Below are positions 38,970-47,546 of a DNA stretch of 49,817 nt, piece after piece. This stretch comes from Pseudomonadota bacterium (GTDB lineage: Bacteria; Pseudomonadota; Gammaproteobacteria; Burkholderiales; Usitatibacteraceae). A model generated the notes under the pieces. It made no database searches. It saw nothing but the letters and a program-made list of their open reading frames with translations, and was not told where the DNA came from. Within the stretch, counting starts at the first letter, position 1; every line of letters begins with the position of its first letter. The stretch spans positions 1-49,817 of the forward strand of contig JAKOWJ010000044.1 of assembly GCA_029781595.1 (NCBI GenBank). The letters are read 5' to 3'. The position numbers were made by a program, and so were the translations under genes.

Positions 38970-39956
38970 ATGGACGCGCTCTCCGAAGTGCTCAAGGTCC
39001 TGCGGCTCACGAGCGGGCTCTTCCTCGAGGCGGAGTTCACGGCGCCGTGGTGCATCGACTCCGCCCCCGGCAAGGACGACGTGCGCCACATCCTCCCGGA
39101 CGCCGAGCACGTGGCCATCTACCACCTGCTCACCGAGGGCCGCTGCCGCGTGGAGCTGCCGGGCGAGGGCACGGCCGAGCTCGCCGCGGGCGACCTCATC
39201 ATGTTTCCCCACGGCGACGGCCACCGCCTCGGCAGCGACGTGCACCTGGCGCCGGTGGGCGCGGAGCTGCTCGTCGAGCCCTCGCCGGAGGGCGGCATGA
39301 TGCGCATCCAGCACGGCGGGGGCGGCGAGCGCACGCGCTTCGTGTGCGGCTTCCTCGCCTGCGACAAGCGCCTGTGCCGGCCGCTGCTGGGCGCGCTGCC
39401 GCGCATGGTGCACGTGCCGCTGGGCGACGGCCCGGCCGCCTCCTGGATCACCGCGACGCTCAGGCACGGCGCGTCGGAATCGCACGCGCCGCGGCCCGGG
39501 TCGGACGCGCTGCTCGGGCGGCTCTCGGAGCTGCTCTTCGTCGAGGCGGTGCGCCACTACACCGCCTCGCTCCCCCCGGAGCAGCAGGGCTGGCTCGCGG
39601 GCCTTCGCGACCCGTTCGTGGGCAAGGCGCTCGCGCTGCTGCACGCCGAGCCGGCGCGCGACTGGGAGGTGTAGGCGCTCGCGCGCGAGGTGGGCCTGTC
39701 GCGCTCGGCGCTCAACGAGCGCTTCAACGGGCTCATCGGCGAGCCGCCCATGCAGTACCTCATGGGCTGGCGCCTGGCGCTGGCGCAGCAGGCCCTGGCG
39801 CACGGCAACGACGCGGTGGCGCGCGTGGCCGGGCAGGTGGGCTACGAGTCGGAGGCCGCCTTCAACCGCGCCTTCAAGCGCGAGTTCGGCATCCCGCCGG
39901 CGGCGTGGCGGCGCTCGGTGCGGGCGGCGCGGCGCTCAGGCCTGGCCGCCGAGTGA
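38970..39956 (+). pseudogene. AraC-family regulator interrupted by an in-frame TAG
   Basis: The first 234 codons from ATG 38970 encode a cupin-like sensor (LPDAEHVAIYHLLTEGRCRVELPGEG, AAGDLIMFPHGDGHRL) as in Cupin_6 AraC proteins. TAG at 39672-39674 stops translation exactly before the DNA-binding domain. The same frame then continues for 93 codons with a complete double HTH: ALAREVGLSRSALNERFNGLIG and VARVAGQVGYESEAAFNRAFKREFGIPPAAWR. Relatives have an acidic or other sense codon there, so one base change explains it. Possible meanings are a true nonsense mutation, amber read-through, or a sequencing error. The 3' end overlaps the convergent IclR gene. Confidence 0.82.
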
Positions 39957-40649
39957 GCGCGTGAGCGCGCGCGCGGCCGCGCGCACCGGGGCCACCAGCT
40001 TCTCGCGGTAGCGGTGCGTGGGCAGGGAGAGCGTGAGGGCGCCCAGCAGCTCGCCCTCGCGGCCGAAGACGGGCGCGGAGACGCCCGCGATGTCCGGCAC
40101 GCGGTCGCCCTTGAGCACGGCGTAGCCGTCGCGGCGGATGCGCTCCAGCAGCGCGCCGCGCCCGCCGGAGAACGCCATGAGCACGCGCCCGCCCGCGCTG
40201 CGCTCCAGCGGCAGCAGGCCCCCCACCTCCACGCGCACGTGCAGCGCCTGGGGAGAGTTCACGCGGTACAGGCACACGCGCCGGTCGTCGCGGCGCACGT
40301 GGAAGGCCGCCGTCTCGCCGGTGGCGGCCACCAGGCGCTCCAGGGCCGGCATCACGACGCTCTCCAGGGAGGGCGCGGCCGGGGCCGTGCCGTGCAGGCG
40401 CGCGATCTCCGGGCCCAGCGAGTACAGGCCGTCCTCGCCGCGGCGCACCAGGCCGAAGTGCGCGAGGGAGGCGAGCAGGCGCAGCGCCGTGCTCTTCACG
40501 AGCTGGGCGCGCGCGGCCAGCTCGGCCAGCGACAGCGCCCGGTCGCCCTCGCGGAAGGCGCAGAGCAGCAGCAGCGCGCGGTCCACGGCGGCCACCCCCC
40601 CGGCCTGGGCCGAGGAGCGGGCGGGCGCGCGCGCGGGATAGCGGGGCAT
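39936..40649 (-). CDS. IclR-family transcriptional regulator
   Basis: 237 residues from ATG 40649. The N-terminal winged HTH shows AVDRALLLLCAFREGDRALSLAELAARAQLVKSTALRLLASL, and the C-terminal effector domain runs from about 95 with LERLVAATGETAAFHV, the conserved GGRVLMAFSGG block and APVFGREGELLGALTLSLP. It is divergent from the HMG-CoA-lyase-like gene, the usual place for an IclR that controls a catabolic operon. It overlaps the end of the AraC pseudogene by 21 bases, tail to tail. Confidence 0.92.
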   Translation of the reverse strand: MPRYPARAPARSSAQAGGVAAVDRALLLLCAFREGDRALSLAELAARAQLVKSTALRLLASLAHFGLVRRGEDGLYSLGPEIARLHGTAPAAPSLESVVMPALERLVAATGETAAFHVRRDDRRVCLYRVNSPQALHVRVEVGGLLPLERSAGGRVLMAFSGGRGALLERIRRDGYAVLKGDRVPDIAGVSAPVFGREGELLGALTLSLPTHRYREKLVAPVRAAARALTRSLGGQA

Positions 40650-40704
40650 GGCCTCTCGGGGAGGCGGGCGCCGCGCGGCTTGACAGGCCCCGGCGATCAC
40701 CCGA

Positions 40705-40740
40705 CCATTCTATTTAATCGAACAGGTATTTTATCCAATG
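40705..40740. promoter_or_regulatory. AT-rich promoter/operator between IclR and HMGL genes
   Basis: This is a clear AT-rich island in the 111-base divergent gap. Two related 13-mers, TATTTAATCGAAC at 40711-40723 and TATTTTATCCAAT at 40727-40739, form a direct repeat with 16-base spacing (10 of 13 identical). It probably contains the promoters and an IclR binding site. Confidence 0.5.
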
Positions 40741-40760
40741 AAACGCGAAAGGCAAGCGCC

Positions 40761-41696
40761 ATGAAGGTCCTGGTGAGCGAGGTCGGCCCGCGCGACGGGC
40801 TGCAGAGCATCAAGCGGGCGATGCCCACCGAGGCGAAGCACCGCTGGATCCGGGCGCTGGCCGCGGCGGGCCTGCGCGAGATCGAGGTCGCGTCCTTCGT
40901 GCCGGCGAAGCTGCTGCCGCAGATGGCGGACGCGGCCGAGGTGGTGCGCGAGGCGGTGAAGGTCCCCGGGATCACGGTGCTGGCCCTGGCGCCCAACCTG
41001 CGCGGCGTGCAGGACGCGGTGGCCGCGGGCGCGCACAAGGTGACGCTGCCCGTGTCGGCCTCCGAGGCCCACAGCCGCGCCAACATCCGCATGAGCTGCG
41101 AGGAGGCCATCGCCCAGGTCGGGCGCATCTGCGCCTTCCGCGACGGGCTTCCGGAGGGCCAGCGGCCCGGCGTGGAGGTGGGCATCGCCACCGCCTTCGG
41201 CTGCACGCTGCAGGGCGAGGTGCCGGAGGAGTGGGTCTTCGAGATGGCGCGCCGGCTCGTGGCGGCGGGCGCCGACTCCGTGGGCCTGTCGGACACCGTG
41301 GGCTACGCCAATCCCGCGCAGGTGAAGCGCATGTTCGCGCGCCTTGCGCGCGAGATCGGCGACCGGGCGGGCGGCGCGCACCTGCACAACACGCGCGGCC
41401 AGGGCCTCGCCAACGTGGTGGCGGCGCTGGAGGCGGGCGTGACCACGTTCGATGCCTCGCAGGGCGGCATCGGCGGCTGCCCCTACGCGCCGGGCGCGAG
41501 CGGCAACGTGGTCACCGAGGACCTCGTCTTCCTCCTGGAGTCCATGGGCTGCGACACGGGCATCGACGTGGAAAGGCTCGTCGCCGCGCGCGAGGTCTTC
41601 AAGGAGGCGATGCCGGGCGAGCCCATCTACGGCCACGTGCCAGACGCGGGGCTGCCGAAGACCTTCCGGCGCGCGGCCGAAGGGGCGGCCTCGTGA
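40761..41696 (+). CDS. hydroxymethylglutaryl-CoA lyase family protein
   Basis: 311 residues from ATG 40761. Catalytic motifs: SEVGPRDGLQ (R11, D12), HLHNTRGQGLANV (HxH metal site) and GGIGGCPYAPGASGNVVTED with the signature cysteine. Lyases of this family split 3-hydroxy-3-methylglutaryl-CoA or similar branched 3-hydroxyacyl-CoAs into acetyl-CoA and a keto acid. A CaiB-type CoA-transferase overlaps its stop, so the natural substrate may be made by CoA transfer from a free acid (for example a citramalate- or itaconate-type acid); this is inference. Confidence 0.92.
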   Translation: MKVLVSEVGPRDGLQSIKRAMPTEAKHRWIRALAAAGLREIEVASFVPAKLLPQMADAAEVVREAVKVPGITVLALAPNLRGVQDAVAAGAHKVTLPVSASEAHSRANIRMSCEEAIAQVGRICAFRDGLPEGQRPGVEVGIATAFGCTLQGEVPEEWVFEMARRLVAAGADSVGLSDTVGYANPAQVKRMFARLAREIGDRAGGAHLHNTRGQGLANVVAALEAGVTTFDASQGGIGGCPYAPGASGNVVTEDLVFLLESMGCDTGIDVERLVAAREVFKEAMPGEPIYGHVPDAGLPKTFRRAAEGAAS

Positions 41697-42835
41697 GCGC
41701 GGGTCTCGCGCTGGACGGCATCCGCGTCGTCGAGTTCTCGCACATGGTGATGGGCCCGGCCTGCGGCCTGGTGCTCGCGGACCTGGGCGCGGAGGTGATC
41801 AAGGTCGAGCCCGCGGGAAAGGGTGACCCCACGCGCTATCTCAAGAGCACGGGCGCGGGCTTCTTCGCCTCGTTCAACCGCAACAAGAAGAGCGTGACGA
41901 TCGACCTCGCCACGCCCGAGGGCCTCGCCACGGCGCGGCGCCTGGCGGCCACGGCCGACGTCTTCCTCGAGAACTTCCGCCCCGGCGCGCTGGCGGCCAA
42001 GGGCCTGGACTACGACACGCTCGCCAAGGAGAACCCGCGCCTGGTCTACTGCTCGCTCAAGGGCTTCCTCGCGGGCCCGTACGAGAAGCGCACGGCCCTG
42101 GACGAGGTGGTGCAGATGATGAGCGGCCTCGCGTGGATGACGGGCCCGGTGGGCAAGCCGCTTCGCGCGGGCGCGCCCGTGAACGACATGATGGGCGGCA
42201 TGTTCGGCGCCATCGCCGTGCTGGCGGCGCTGCGCGAGCGCGACCGCACCGGCAAGGGCCAGTACGTTCAGAGCGGGCTCTTCGAGAATGCGGCCTGGCT
42301 CGTCTCCACGCACATGATGCAGGAGGCGGTGCTGGGCGCCCCGCCCGTGCCCATGTCCGCCGGCAGGCGCGCGTGGGGCGTGTACGACGTCTTCACCACG
42401 GCCGACGGCGCGAGCCTCTTCGTGGGCGTGGTGACGGAGCGGCAGTGGGAGATCTTCACCCGCGAGCTGGGCGAGAGCGCGCTCCTCGACCCCGCCTACG
42501 GCACCAACAACGAGCGCTCGGCGGCGCGCGAGACGCTCATCCCGCTGGTGGCGTCGATCCTCGCGAAGCGCTCCTGCGCCGAGCTCGAGTCGCTGTGCGA
42601 GCGGGCGGGGCTGCCCTTCGCGCGCGTGCAGTCGCCCTCGGCGCTCTTTCACGACCCGCACCTCGCCGCGGGCGGCATGGTCGACCTCGAGCTGCCCGGC
42701 GGCAAGGCCACGCGCATCCCGGCGCTGCCCATCCAGTTCGGCCCCGACCGGCCGGGCCTTCGCCTGCCGTTGCCGGAGCCCGGGGCGCACAATGCGGAGA
42801 TCCTCGGCCCGCTCGCCGCGGCGCCGGGCCCGTAG
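41693..42835 (+). CDS. CaiB/BaiF family CoA-transferase
   Basis: 380 residues from GTG 41693 overlapping the preceding stop. Family III CoA-transferase blocks are present: GIRVVEFSHMVMGPACGLVLADLGAEVIKVEP, FNRNKKSVTIDL, FLENFRPG and APVNDMMGGMFGAIAVLAAL with the catalytic aspartate D165. It moves CoA between acids by a half-sandwich mechanism. It is placed to activate a carboxylic acid for the lyase encoded upstream. Confidence 0.93.
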   Translation: MSAGLALDGIRVVEFSHMVMGPACGLVLADLGAEVIKVEPAGKGDPTRYLKSTGAGFFASFNRNKKSVTIDLATPEGLATARRLAATADVFLENFRPGALAAKGLDYDTLAKENPRLVYCSLKGFLAGPYEKRTALDEVVQMMSGLAWMTGPVGKPLRAGAPVNDMMGGMFGAIAVLAALRERDRTGKGQYVQSGLFENAAWLVSTHMMQEAVLGAPPVPMSAGRRAWGVYDVFTTADGASLFVGVVTERQWEIFTRELGESALLDPAYGTNNERSAARETLIPLVASILAKRSCAELESLCERAGLPFARVQSPSALFHDPHLAAGGMVDLELPGGKATRIPALPIQFGPDRPGLRLPLPEPGAHNAEILGPLAAAPGP

Positions 42836-42851
42836 CCAGGAGACCCGCCGA

Positions 42852-43772
42852 ATGTGGAACCTTTCCTTCACGCCGCCCGCGGTCATCGAGGCGCGCGTGC
42901 TCACCCGGATGCCGGACGAGCTTCGCCGGCCCGTGCCCTCCGAATGGGCCGCGGCCAACAAGCCGGGACATGTGATCGACTGCTTCCTCGAGGGCCCCGC
43001 GTTCGACCGCGCGGGCAACCTCTGGCTGGTGGACATCCCGCACGGGCGCATCCTGCGCGTCTCGCCCGCGCTCGAGTGGACGCAGGTCGCGGCCACGGAC
43101 GGCTGGCCCAACGGCCTCGCCTTCCACCGCGACGGCTCGCTCTGGATCGCCGACTACCGCAAGGGCCTGCTGCGCCTGGATCCGCCCACGGGAAAGGTGG
43201 CGACGGTGCTGGGCCACCGCAACTCCGAGTCGTTCAAGGGCCTCAATGACCTCGTCTTCGACGCGGACGGCCGCTGCCACTTCACCGACCAGGGGCAGAC
43301 GGGGCTGCACGATCCCACGGGCCGCGTGTACCGCCTGCACCCGGACGGCAGGCTCGACTGCCTGCTCTCCACGGTGCCCAGCCCCAACGGCATCGCGCTG
43401 GACCCCTCGGGCCGCTTCCTCTACGTGGCGGTCACGCGCGGCAACGCCGTGTGGCGCGGGCCCCTGCTCGCGGACGGGTCGATCTCCAAGGTCGGCGCCT
43501 TCCGCACCTTCTTCGGCGCGAGCGGGCCGGACGGCATGGCGGTGGACGCCGAGGGGCGCCTCGTCGTGGCGCACGCGAGCCTGGGCGGCGCTTTCGTGCT
43601 CAACGCCCGGGGCGAGGTCACGCACTTCGTGAAGAGCCCGGCGGGCGCCACGGTCACCAACTGCGCGTTCCGCCCCGGCACCTCGACGCTGGTGCTGACG
43701 GAATCGGAGACGGGGTCGGTGCTGGAGGCGCAGCTGCCCGCGCCGGGCCTGCCGCTCTTCTCGCACGCCTGA
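42852..43772 (+). CDS. SMP-30/gluconolactonase family protein
   Basis: 306 residues from ATG 42852. The beta-propeller metal ligands are visible: E47 in FLEGPAFD, N132 in GLNDLVFD, N179 in SPNGIALD and D227 in GPDGMAVD. Members hydrolyse sugar lactones or act as esterases. It follows the CoA-transferase by 16 bases and is probably in the IclR-controlled operon. A lactonase with the sugar-acid dehydratase module 9 kb away is suggestive but the two are not in one operon. Confidence 0.87.
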   Translation: MWNLSFTPPAVIEARVLTRMPDELRRPVPSEWAAANKPGHVIDCFLEGPAFDRAGNLWLVDIPHGRILRVSPALEWTQVAATDGWPNGLAFHRDGSLWIADYRKGLLRLDPPTGKVATVLGHRNSESFKGLNDLVFDADGRCHFTDQGQTGLHDPTGRVYRLHPDGRLDCLLSTVPSPNGIALDPSGRFLYVAVTRGNAVWRGPLLADGSISKVGAFRTFFGASGPDGMAVDAEGRLVVAHASLGGAFVLNARGEVTHFVKSPAGATVTNCAFRPGTSTLVLTESETGSVLEAQLPAPGLPLFSHA

Positions 43773-43773
43773 G

Positions 43774-43796
43774 GCCCGCGCCCGCGGGGCGCGGGC
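43774..43796. terminator. 10-bp hairpin between convergent genes
   Basis: GCCCGCGCCC and GGGCGCGGGC form a perfect stem with a three-base GCG loop, in the 30 bases between the lactonase stop and the hybrid-kinase stop. It could end both transcripts; there is no T-tract on either side. Confidence 0.5.
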
Positions 43797-43802
43797 AGCG
43801 GC

Positions 43803-46800
43803 TCAGGCCGCGCCCTCCCGCATGATGCGGTCCACCACGCCCACCAGGTCGTGGATGGTCGAGGGCTTGGTCACCACGGCGTGGATGCCCGCCTCGCGGG
43901 CCGTGGCCTCGTCCTCGGGCCGCACGTAGCCGCTGGTGAGGACGACCGGCACGTCCGGGCGGATCTGCTTCACGCTGCGCGCGAAGTCGAAGCCGGACAT
44001 GCGCGGCATCGAGAGGTCCGTCACCACCAGGTCGAACTCGCCCGGCGCGGCGCGGAAGGCCTGCACGGCCTCGCGCGCGTCGGTGTGGCAGCTCACGCGG
44101 TAGCCCAGGCGCGTGAGCGAGCGCTGCGCCAGGAACACGAGCGATTCCTCGTCGTCCACGAACAGGATCCGGTGGCCGCGCGCGCGCTCCGGCGCGGGCG
44201 CCGGCTCGGCCGCCTGGACGGCGGGCACCCCGGTCGCCACGGGAAAGTAGAGGCGGAAGGTCGTTCCGCGGCCCGGCGCGCTCTCCACCGTCACCGTCCC
44301 GCCGTGCCCCTGCATGGTCCCGTAGACCATCGACAGGCCCAGGCCCGTGCCCTCGCCGATGGGCTTGGTCGTGAAGAAGGCGTCGAAGACGCGCGCCATG
44401 GTGGCGGGCTCCATGCCGCAGCCGGAGTCCGCGACGGTGAGGCACACGTAGTCGCCCGGCGCGAGCTGCAGGCGCGTGGCCTCGCCATCCGACACCCGCA
44501 CGGCGGCAACCGCGTAGCGGATCCAGCCGGGATCGGCGCCGATCGCGTGCGCGGCGTTGGTCGTGAGGTTGACCACGGCCTCGTGCACCTGGCCCGCGTC
44601 GGCCAGGATGGGCGGCACTTCCGCCGCGAAGTCGCGCCGCAGGTCGATGCTCGCCGGCAGCGTCGCGCGCAGGAGCTTGAGCACCTCCTCCACCACGTCC
44701 TGCAGCCGCTCGGCGCGTCGCGCGGCCGCCACGGGCCGGGCGAACGCCGTGATGCGGCGCACGAGCGCGGCCGCCCGCTCGCCGGCGCGCTCGATCTCGC
44801 CTAGGCTGGTGCGCGCGGGGTGGCCGTCGCCGACGTCCTCGGCCGCGAGCAGCGCGTTGCCGCGGATGGCCGCCAGCAGGTTGTTGAAGTCGTGCGCCAC
44901 GCCGCCGGCCAGCGTGCCCAGCGAGGCGAGGTTCTGCGAGCGCAGGCGCGCCTCCTCGAGCTGGCGGCGCGCCGTCACGTCCACCAGCAGGGCCACGAGG
45001 CAGGCCTCGCCGCGCAGCGTCATGCCGCGCACGGAGATGGCGACCGTGAGCCTCTGCCCCGCCTGGTTCGAGAACCCGACCTCCAGGTCGTCCAGCGCGC
45101 CCTTCGCGGAGAAGGCCTCCATGAGCCGCTCGCGCGCCGCCGCGGACGGGTGCAGCCCCAGCTCCGTCGCGGTGCGGCCCACGATCTGCTCGCGCGGGCG
45201 GCCCACCAGCCGCACCAGGGCGTCGTTGGCCTCGAGGATGGTGCCGTCGGCGCGGCGGCTGATCACGATGGCGACGGGGCTCGCGTGGAACACCGTGGAG
45301 AAGAGGTGCTCGCTCTCCTTCAGGCGCTCGTCGGCCTCGCGCTGCGCCGTCACGTCGTGCTTCACGGCCACGAAGTGGGAGATGGCGCCGTCCGGGCCCG
45401 GGATGCCGGAGATGGCGGCGCGCTCCCAGTACACCGTGCCGTCCTTGCGGCGGTTGCAGAGCTCGCCGTTCCACTGGCGTCCCGACGTGATCGTCTCCCA
45501 GAGCTCGTCGTGGGTGGCCGACGGCGTGACACCGGACTTGAGGATGCGCGGGTTCTGCCCCCGCACTTCCGCGAGGGTGTAGCCGGTGACGGACTCGAAG
45601 GCGGGGTTCACGTACTCGATGCGGCCGTCGCGGTCCGTGATGACGATGGAGGCCGGGCTCTGCTCGACGGCGCGCGAGAGCTTGCGCAGCTCCCCCTCGG
45701 CGCGCACGCGCTGCGTCACGTCGTGGATGATCGCGAAGAGCCGCTCGCGCCCGCCGACGGCCACCGGCGTCGCGTAGACCTCGACGTCGCGCACGTCGCC
45801 GTCGGCCAGGCGGTGGCGGCACTGGAAGAAGCTGCGGCCCCGGGCGAGCGCCGCGCGCCGCTCCTCGGCCACGACCTCGGGCGGCAGGACGTTGATGGCG
45901 TCGATGGAGAGCGCGAGCAGGCTCCCGCGCGCGTGGCCGTAGAACCGCACCGCCGCCGGGTTGGCGTCGACGATGGCGCCGTGCCCGGGCTCGACCAGCA
46001 GCATCACGCAGCTGTTGGCCTCGAAGAAGCGCCGGAAGCGGTCCTCGCTCTCGGCGAGCGCGGCCTCGGCGCGCTTGCGCTCCGTGATGTCGCGCGCGGA
46101 ATTGAAGAGCGCCGGGCGGCCGTCGACCGTGAGCGGGCGGCCCGTGATCTCCACGTCCAGGAGCGTGCCATCCTTGCGGCGGTGGCGCGTCTCGAACTTC
46201 GAGGTGCCCGGGTTGCGCAGCTGCATCTCGACCGCCTCGCGCAGCCCCTCCGGCGTGAAGTGGTCGTCCCACAGGCTCACGTTGGCGCCCAGCAACTCGT
46301 GGCGCTCGTAGCCCAGCATGCGGCAGAAGGAGTCGCTCGCCTCGAGCACGCGGCCGTCCGGGTCGAGGATGTGGATGCCGTCGCTCGCGTTCATGAGCAG
46401 CGACCGGCTGCGCTCCGAGGCGTGGCGGTGGCCGGACTCGCTCTTCGCCAGCCGGGCGTTCGCGCGCGACAGGCGCAGGGTGAGCGCGGCGATGCCCAGA
46501 GTGATCGCGAGGATGGTGGCGATGACCGCCGCGGCGCGCTCGCGGTCCGTGCGCTGGCGCGCGAGGAGCGGGGCGAGGCGGGCCGACTCGTCCACCCCCA
46601 CGGCCACGGCGAGGGGCCAGTTGCGCATCCGGGACCAGGCGAAAAGCATGGGCATGGCGTCCACCGTGGACCGTGCGCGGTAGAGCCCGTGGGAGCCGGA
46701 GGCGGCGTGCAGGAAGGGGCGGTCCGCCGGCACGGCGGTCTTCATGGCGGCGGGAAGGTTGCGCGTGCGGGTGACGAAGCGGCCGTCGGGCCGGACCACC

Positions 46801-47414
46801 GCGATGAGGTCGTTGGAGCCCACCAGCAGCGCGCCGAGCTGCTGCGCGAGCCAGGCGGTGCGCAGCGGCACGCCGATGACGCCCACCTGGCGCCCGCCTT
46901 CGCGCACCGGGCGCGTGAGCTGCACGAGGTCCTCGCCCGACAGGCGCCCCACGATGGGCGGGCCGACGAAGAGGCGGTCCGGCGCGCTCGCGGCGTGGGT
47001 GCGGAAGTGCTCGCGGTCGCCGAAGTAGAGCCGCTCGCGCTCGCCGCTGGACGAGTAGACGAGGTAGCCCTGCGCGTCGAACACCGTGACGAAGCGCAGC
47101 ATCCCCTCGGGGTAGGAGTCGAGCACGTCGCGCACGGCCCGGTCGAACCGCGGGCGGTCGTGCACGTAGACCAGGCGCAGGTGCTTGAGCGCGGTGTCCA
47201 CGCTGCGCAGGAGCGCGTCCATCTGCTGCTCCACGGCCACGGCCGTGAGGTGGGCGTTCTGCTCCAGGCGCCCGGTGGCCTCCCGGCGCTCCACCGCCTG
47301 CCCGGCCACGAGGGTCGTCCAGTAGACGAGGCAGCCCACGGCGGCGGCCACGAGCAGGGCCGCCGCGAGGAGCAGGCTGGCGGTCCGGGCGGGTTGGCGG
47401 GGGGCGGGATTCAC
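43803..47414 (-). CDS. Cache-PAS4 hybrid sensor histidine kinase with receiver
   Basis: 1203 residues. Transmembrane helices at about 13-33 and 303-323 flank a periplasmic Cache-type sensor (FDAQGYLVYSSSG, IGVPLRTAW). Four PAS domains follow (about 340-835), several with the RRKDGT motif. HisKA has GGVAHDFNNLLAAIRGNA with the phosphoacceptor His near 840, as in NtrB-like kinases; HATPase shows NLTTNAAHAI and GEGTGLGLSMVYG; the C-terminal receiver has FVDDEESLV and D about 1131 in VVTDLSMPRMSG. It likely senses a small external ligand. No separate output regulator is adjacent. Confidence 0.93.
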   Translation of the reverse strand: MNPAPRQPARTASLLLAAALLVAAAVGCLVYWTTLVAGQAVERREATGRLEQNAHLTAVAVEQQMDALLRSVDTALKHLRLVYVHDRPRFDRAVRDVLDSYPEGMLRFVTVFDAQGYLVYSSSGERERLYFGDREHFRTHAASAPDRLFVGPPIVGRLSGEDLVQLTRPVREGGRQVGVIGVPLRTAWLAQQLGALLVGSNDLIAVVRPDGRFVTRTRNLPAAMKTAVPADRPFLHAASGSHGLYRARSTVDAMPMLFAWSRMRNWPLAVAVGVDESARLAPLLARQRTDRERAAAVIATILAITLGIAALTLRLSRANARLAKSESGHRHASERSRSLLMNASDGIHILDPDGRVLEASDSFCRMLGYERHELLGANVSLWDDHFTPEGLREAVEMQLRNPGTSKFETRHRRKDGTLLDVEITGRPLTVDGRPALFNSARDITERKRAEAALAESEDRFRRFFEANSCVMLLVEPGHGAIVDANPAAVRFYGHARGSLLALSIDAINVLPPEVVAEERRAALARGRSFFQCRHRLADGDVRDVEVYATPVAVGGRERLFAIIHDVTQRVRAEGELRKLSRAVEQSPASIVITDRDGRIEYVNPAFESVTGYTLAEVRGQNPRILKSGVTPSATHDELWETITSGRQWNGELCNRRKDGTVYWERAAISGIPGPDGAISHFVAVKHDVTAQREADERLKESEHLFSTVFHASPVAIVISRRADGTILEANDALVRLVGRPREQIVGRTATELGLHPSAAARERLMEAFSAKGALDDLEVGFSNQAGQRLTVAISVRGMTLRGEACLVALLVDVTARRQLEEARLRSQNLASLGTLAGGVAHDFNNLLAAIRGNALLAAEDVGDGHPARTSLGEIERAGERAAALVRRITAFARPVAAARRAERLQDVVEEVLKLLRATLPASIDLRRDFAAEVPPILADAGQVHEAVVNLTTNAAHAIGADPGWIRYAVAAVRVSDGEATRLQLAPGDYVCLTVADSGCGMEPATMARVFDAFFTTKPIGEGTGLGLSMVYGTMQGHGGTVTVESAPGRGTTFRLYFPVATGVPAVQAAEPAPAPERARGHRILFVDDEESLVFLAQRSLTRLGYRVSCHTDAREAVQAFRAAPGEFDLVVTDLSMPRMSGFDFARSVKQIRPDVPVVLTSGYVRPEDEATAREAGIHAVVTKPSTIHDLVGVVDRIMREGAA

Positions 47415-47546
47415 GAAACTGCCGGGTACGGGGGCACCTCGGGGAGGCCGAAGCGGGCAGCTTGCCCATGCCTGCGCGGGGGGGCTTGCGCGCGGTCAAA
47501 CCGGGCGCGGGCGGGCCGGAAATCGGGATCCGGAAGGCGCCGGCCG

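Noticed and set aside
38735-39118. Minus-strand basic frame over the 21-base repeats
   Set aside because: It overlaps the AraC start antisense, has no ribosome site or signal I can support and may exist only because of the repeat; kept as a finding, not a gene.
40738-40764. Eight-codon leader frame before the HMGL gene
   Set aside because: Ends at the HMGL start but has no independent support as a leader peptide; probably chance.
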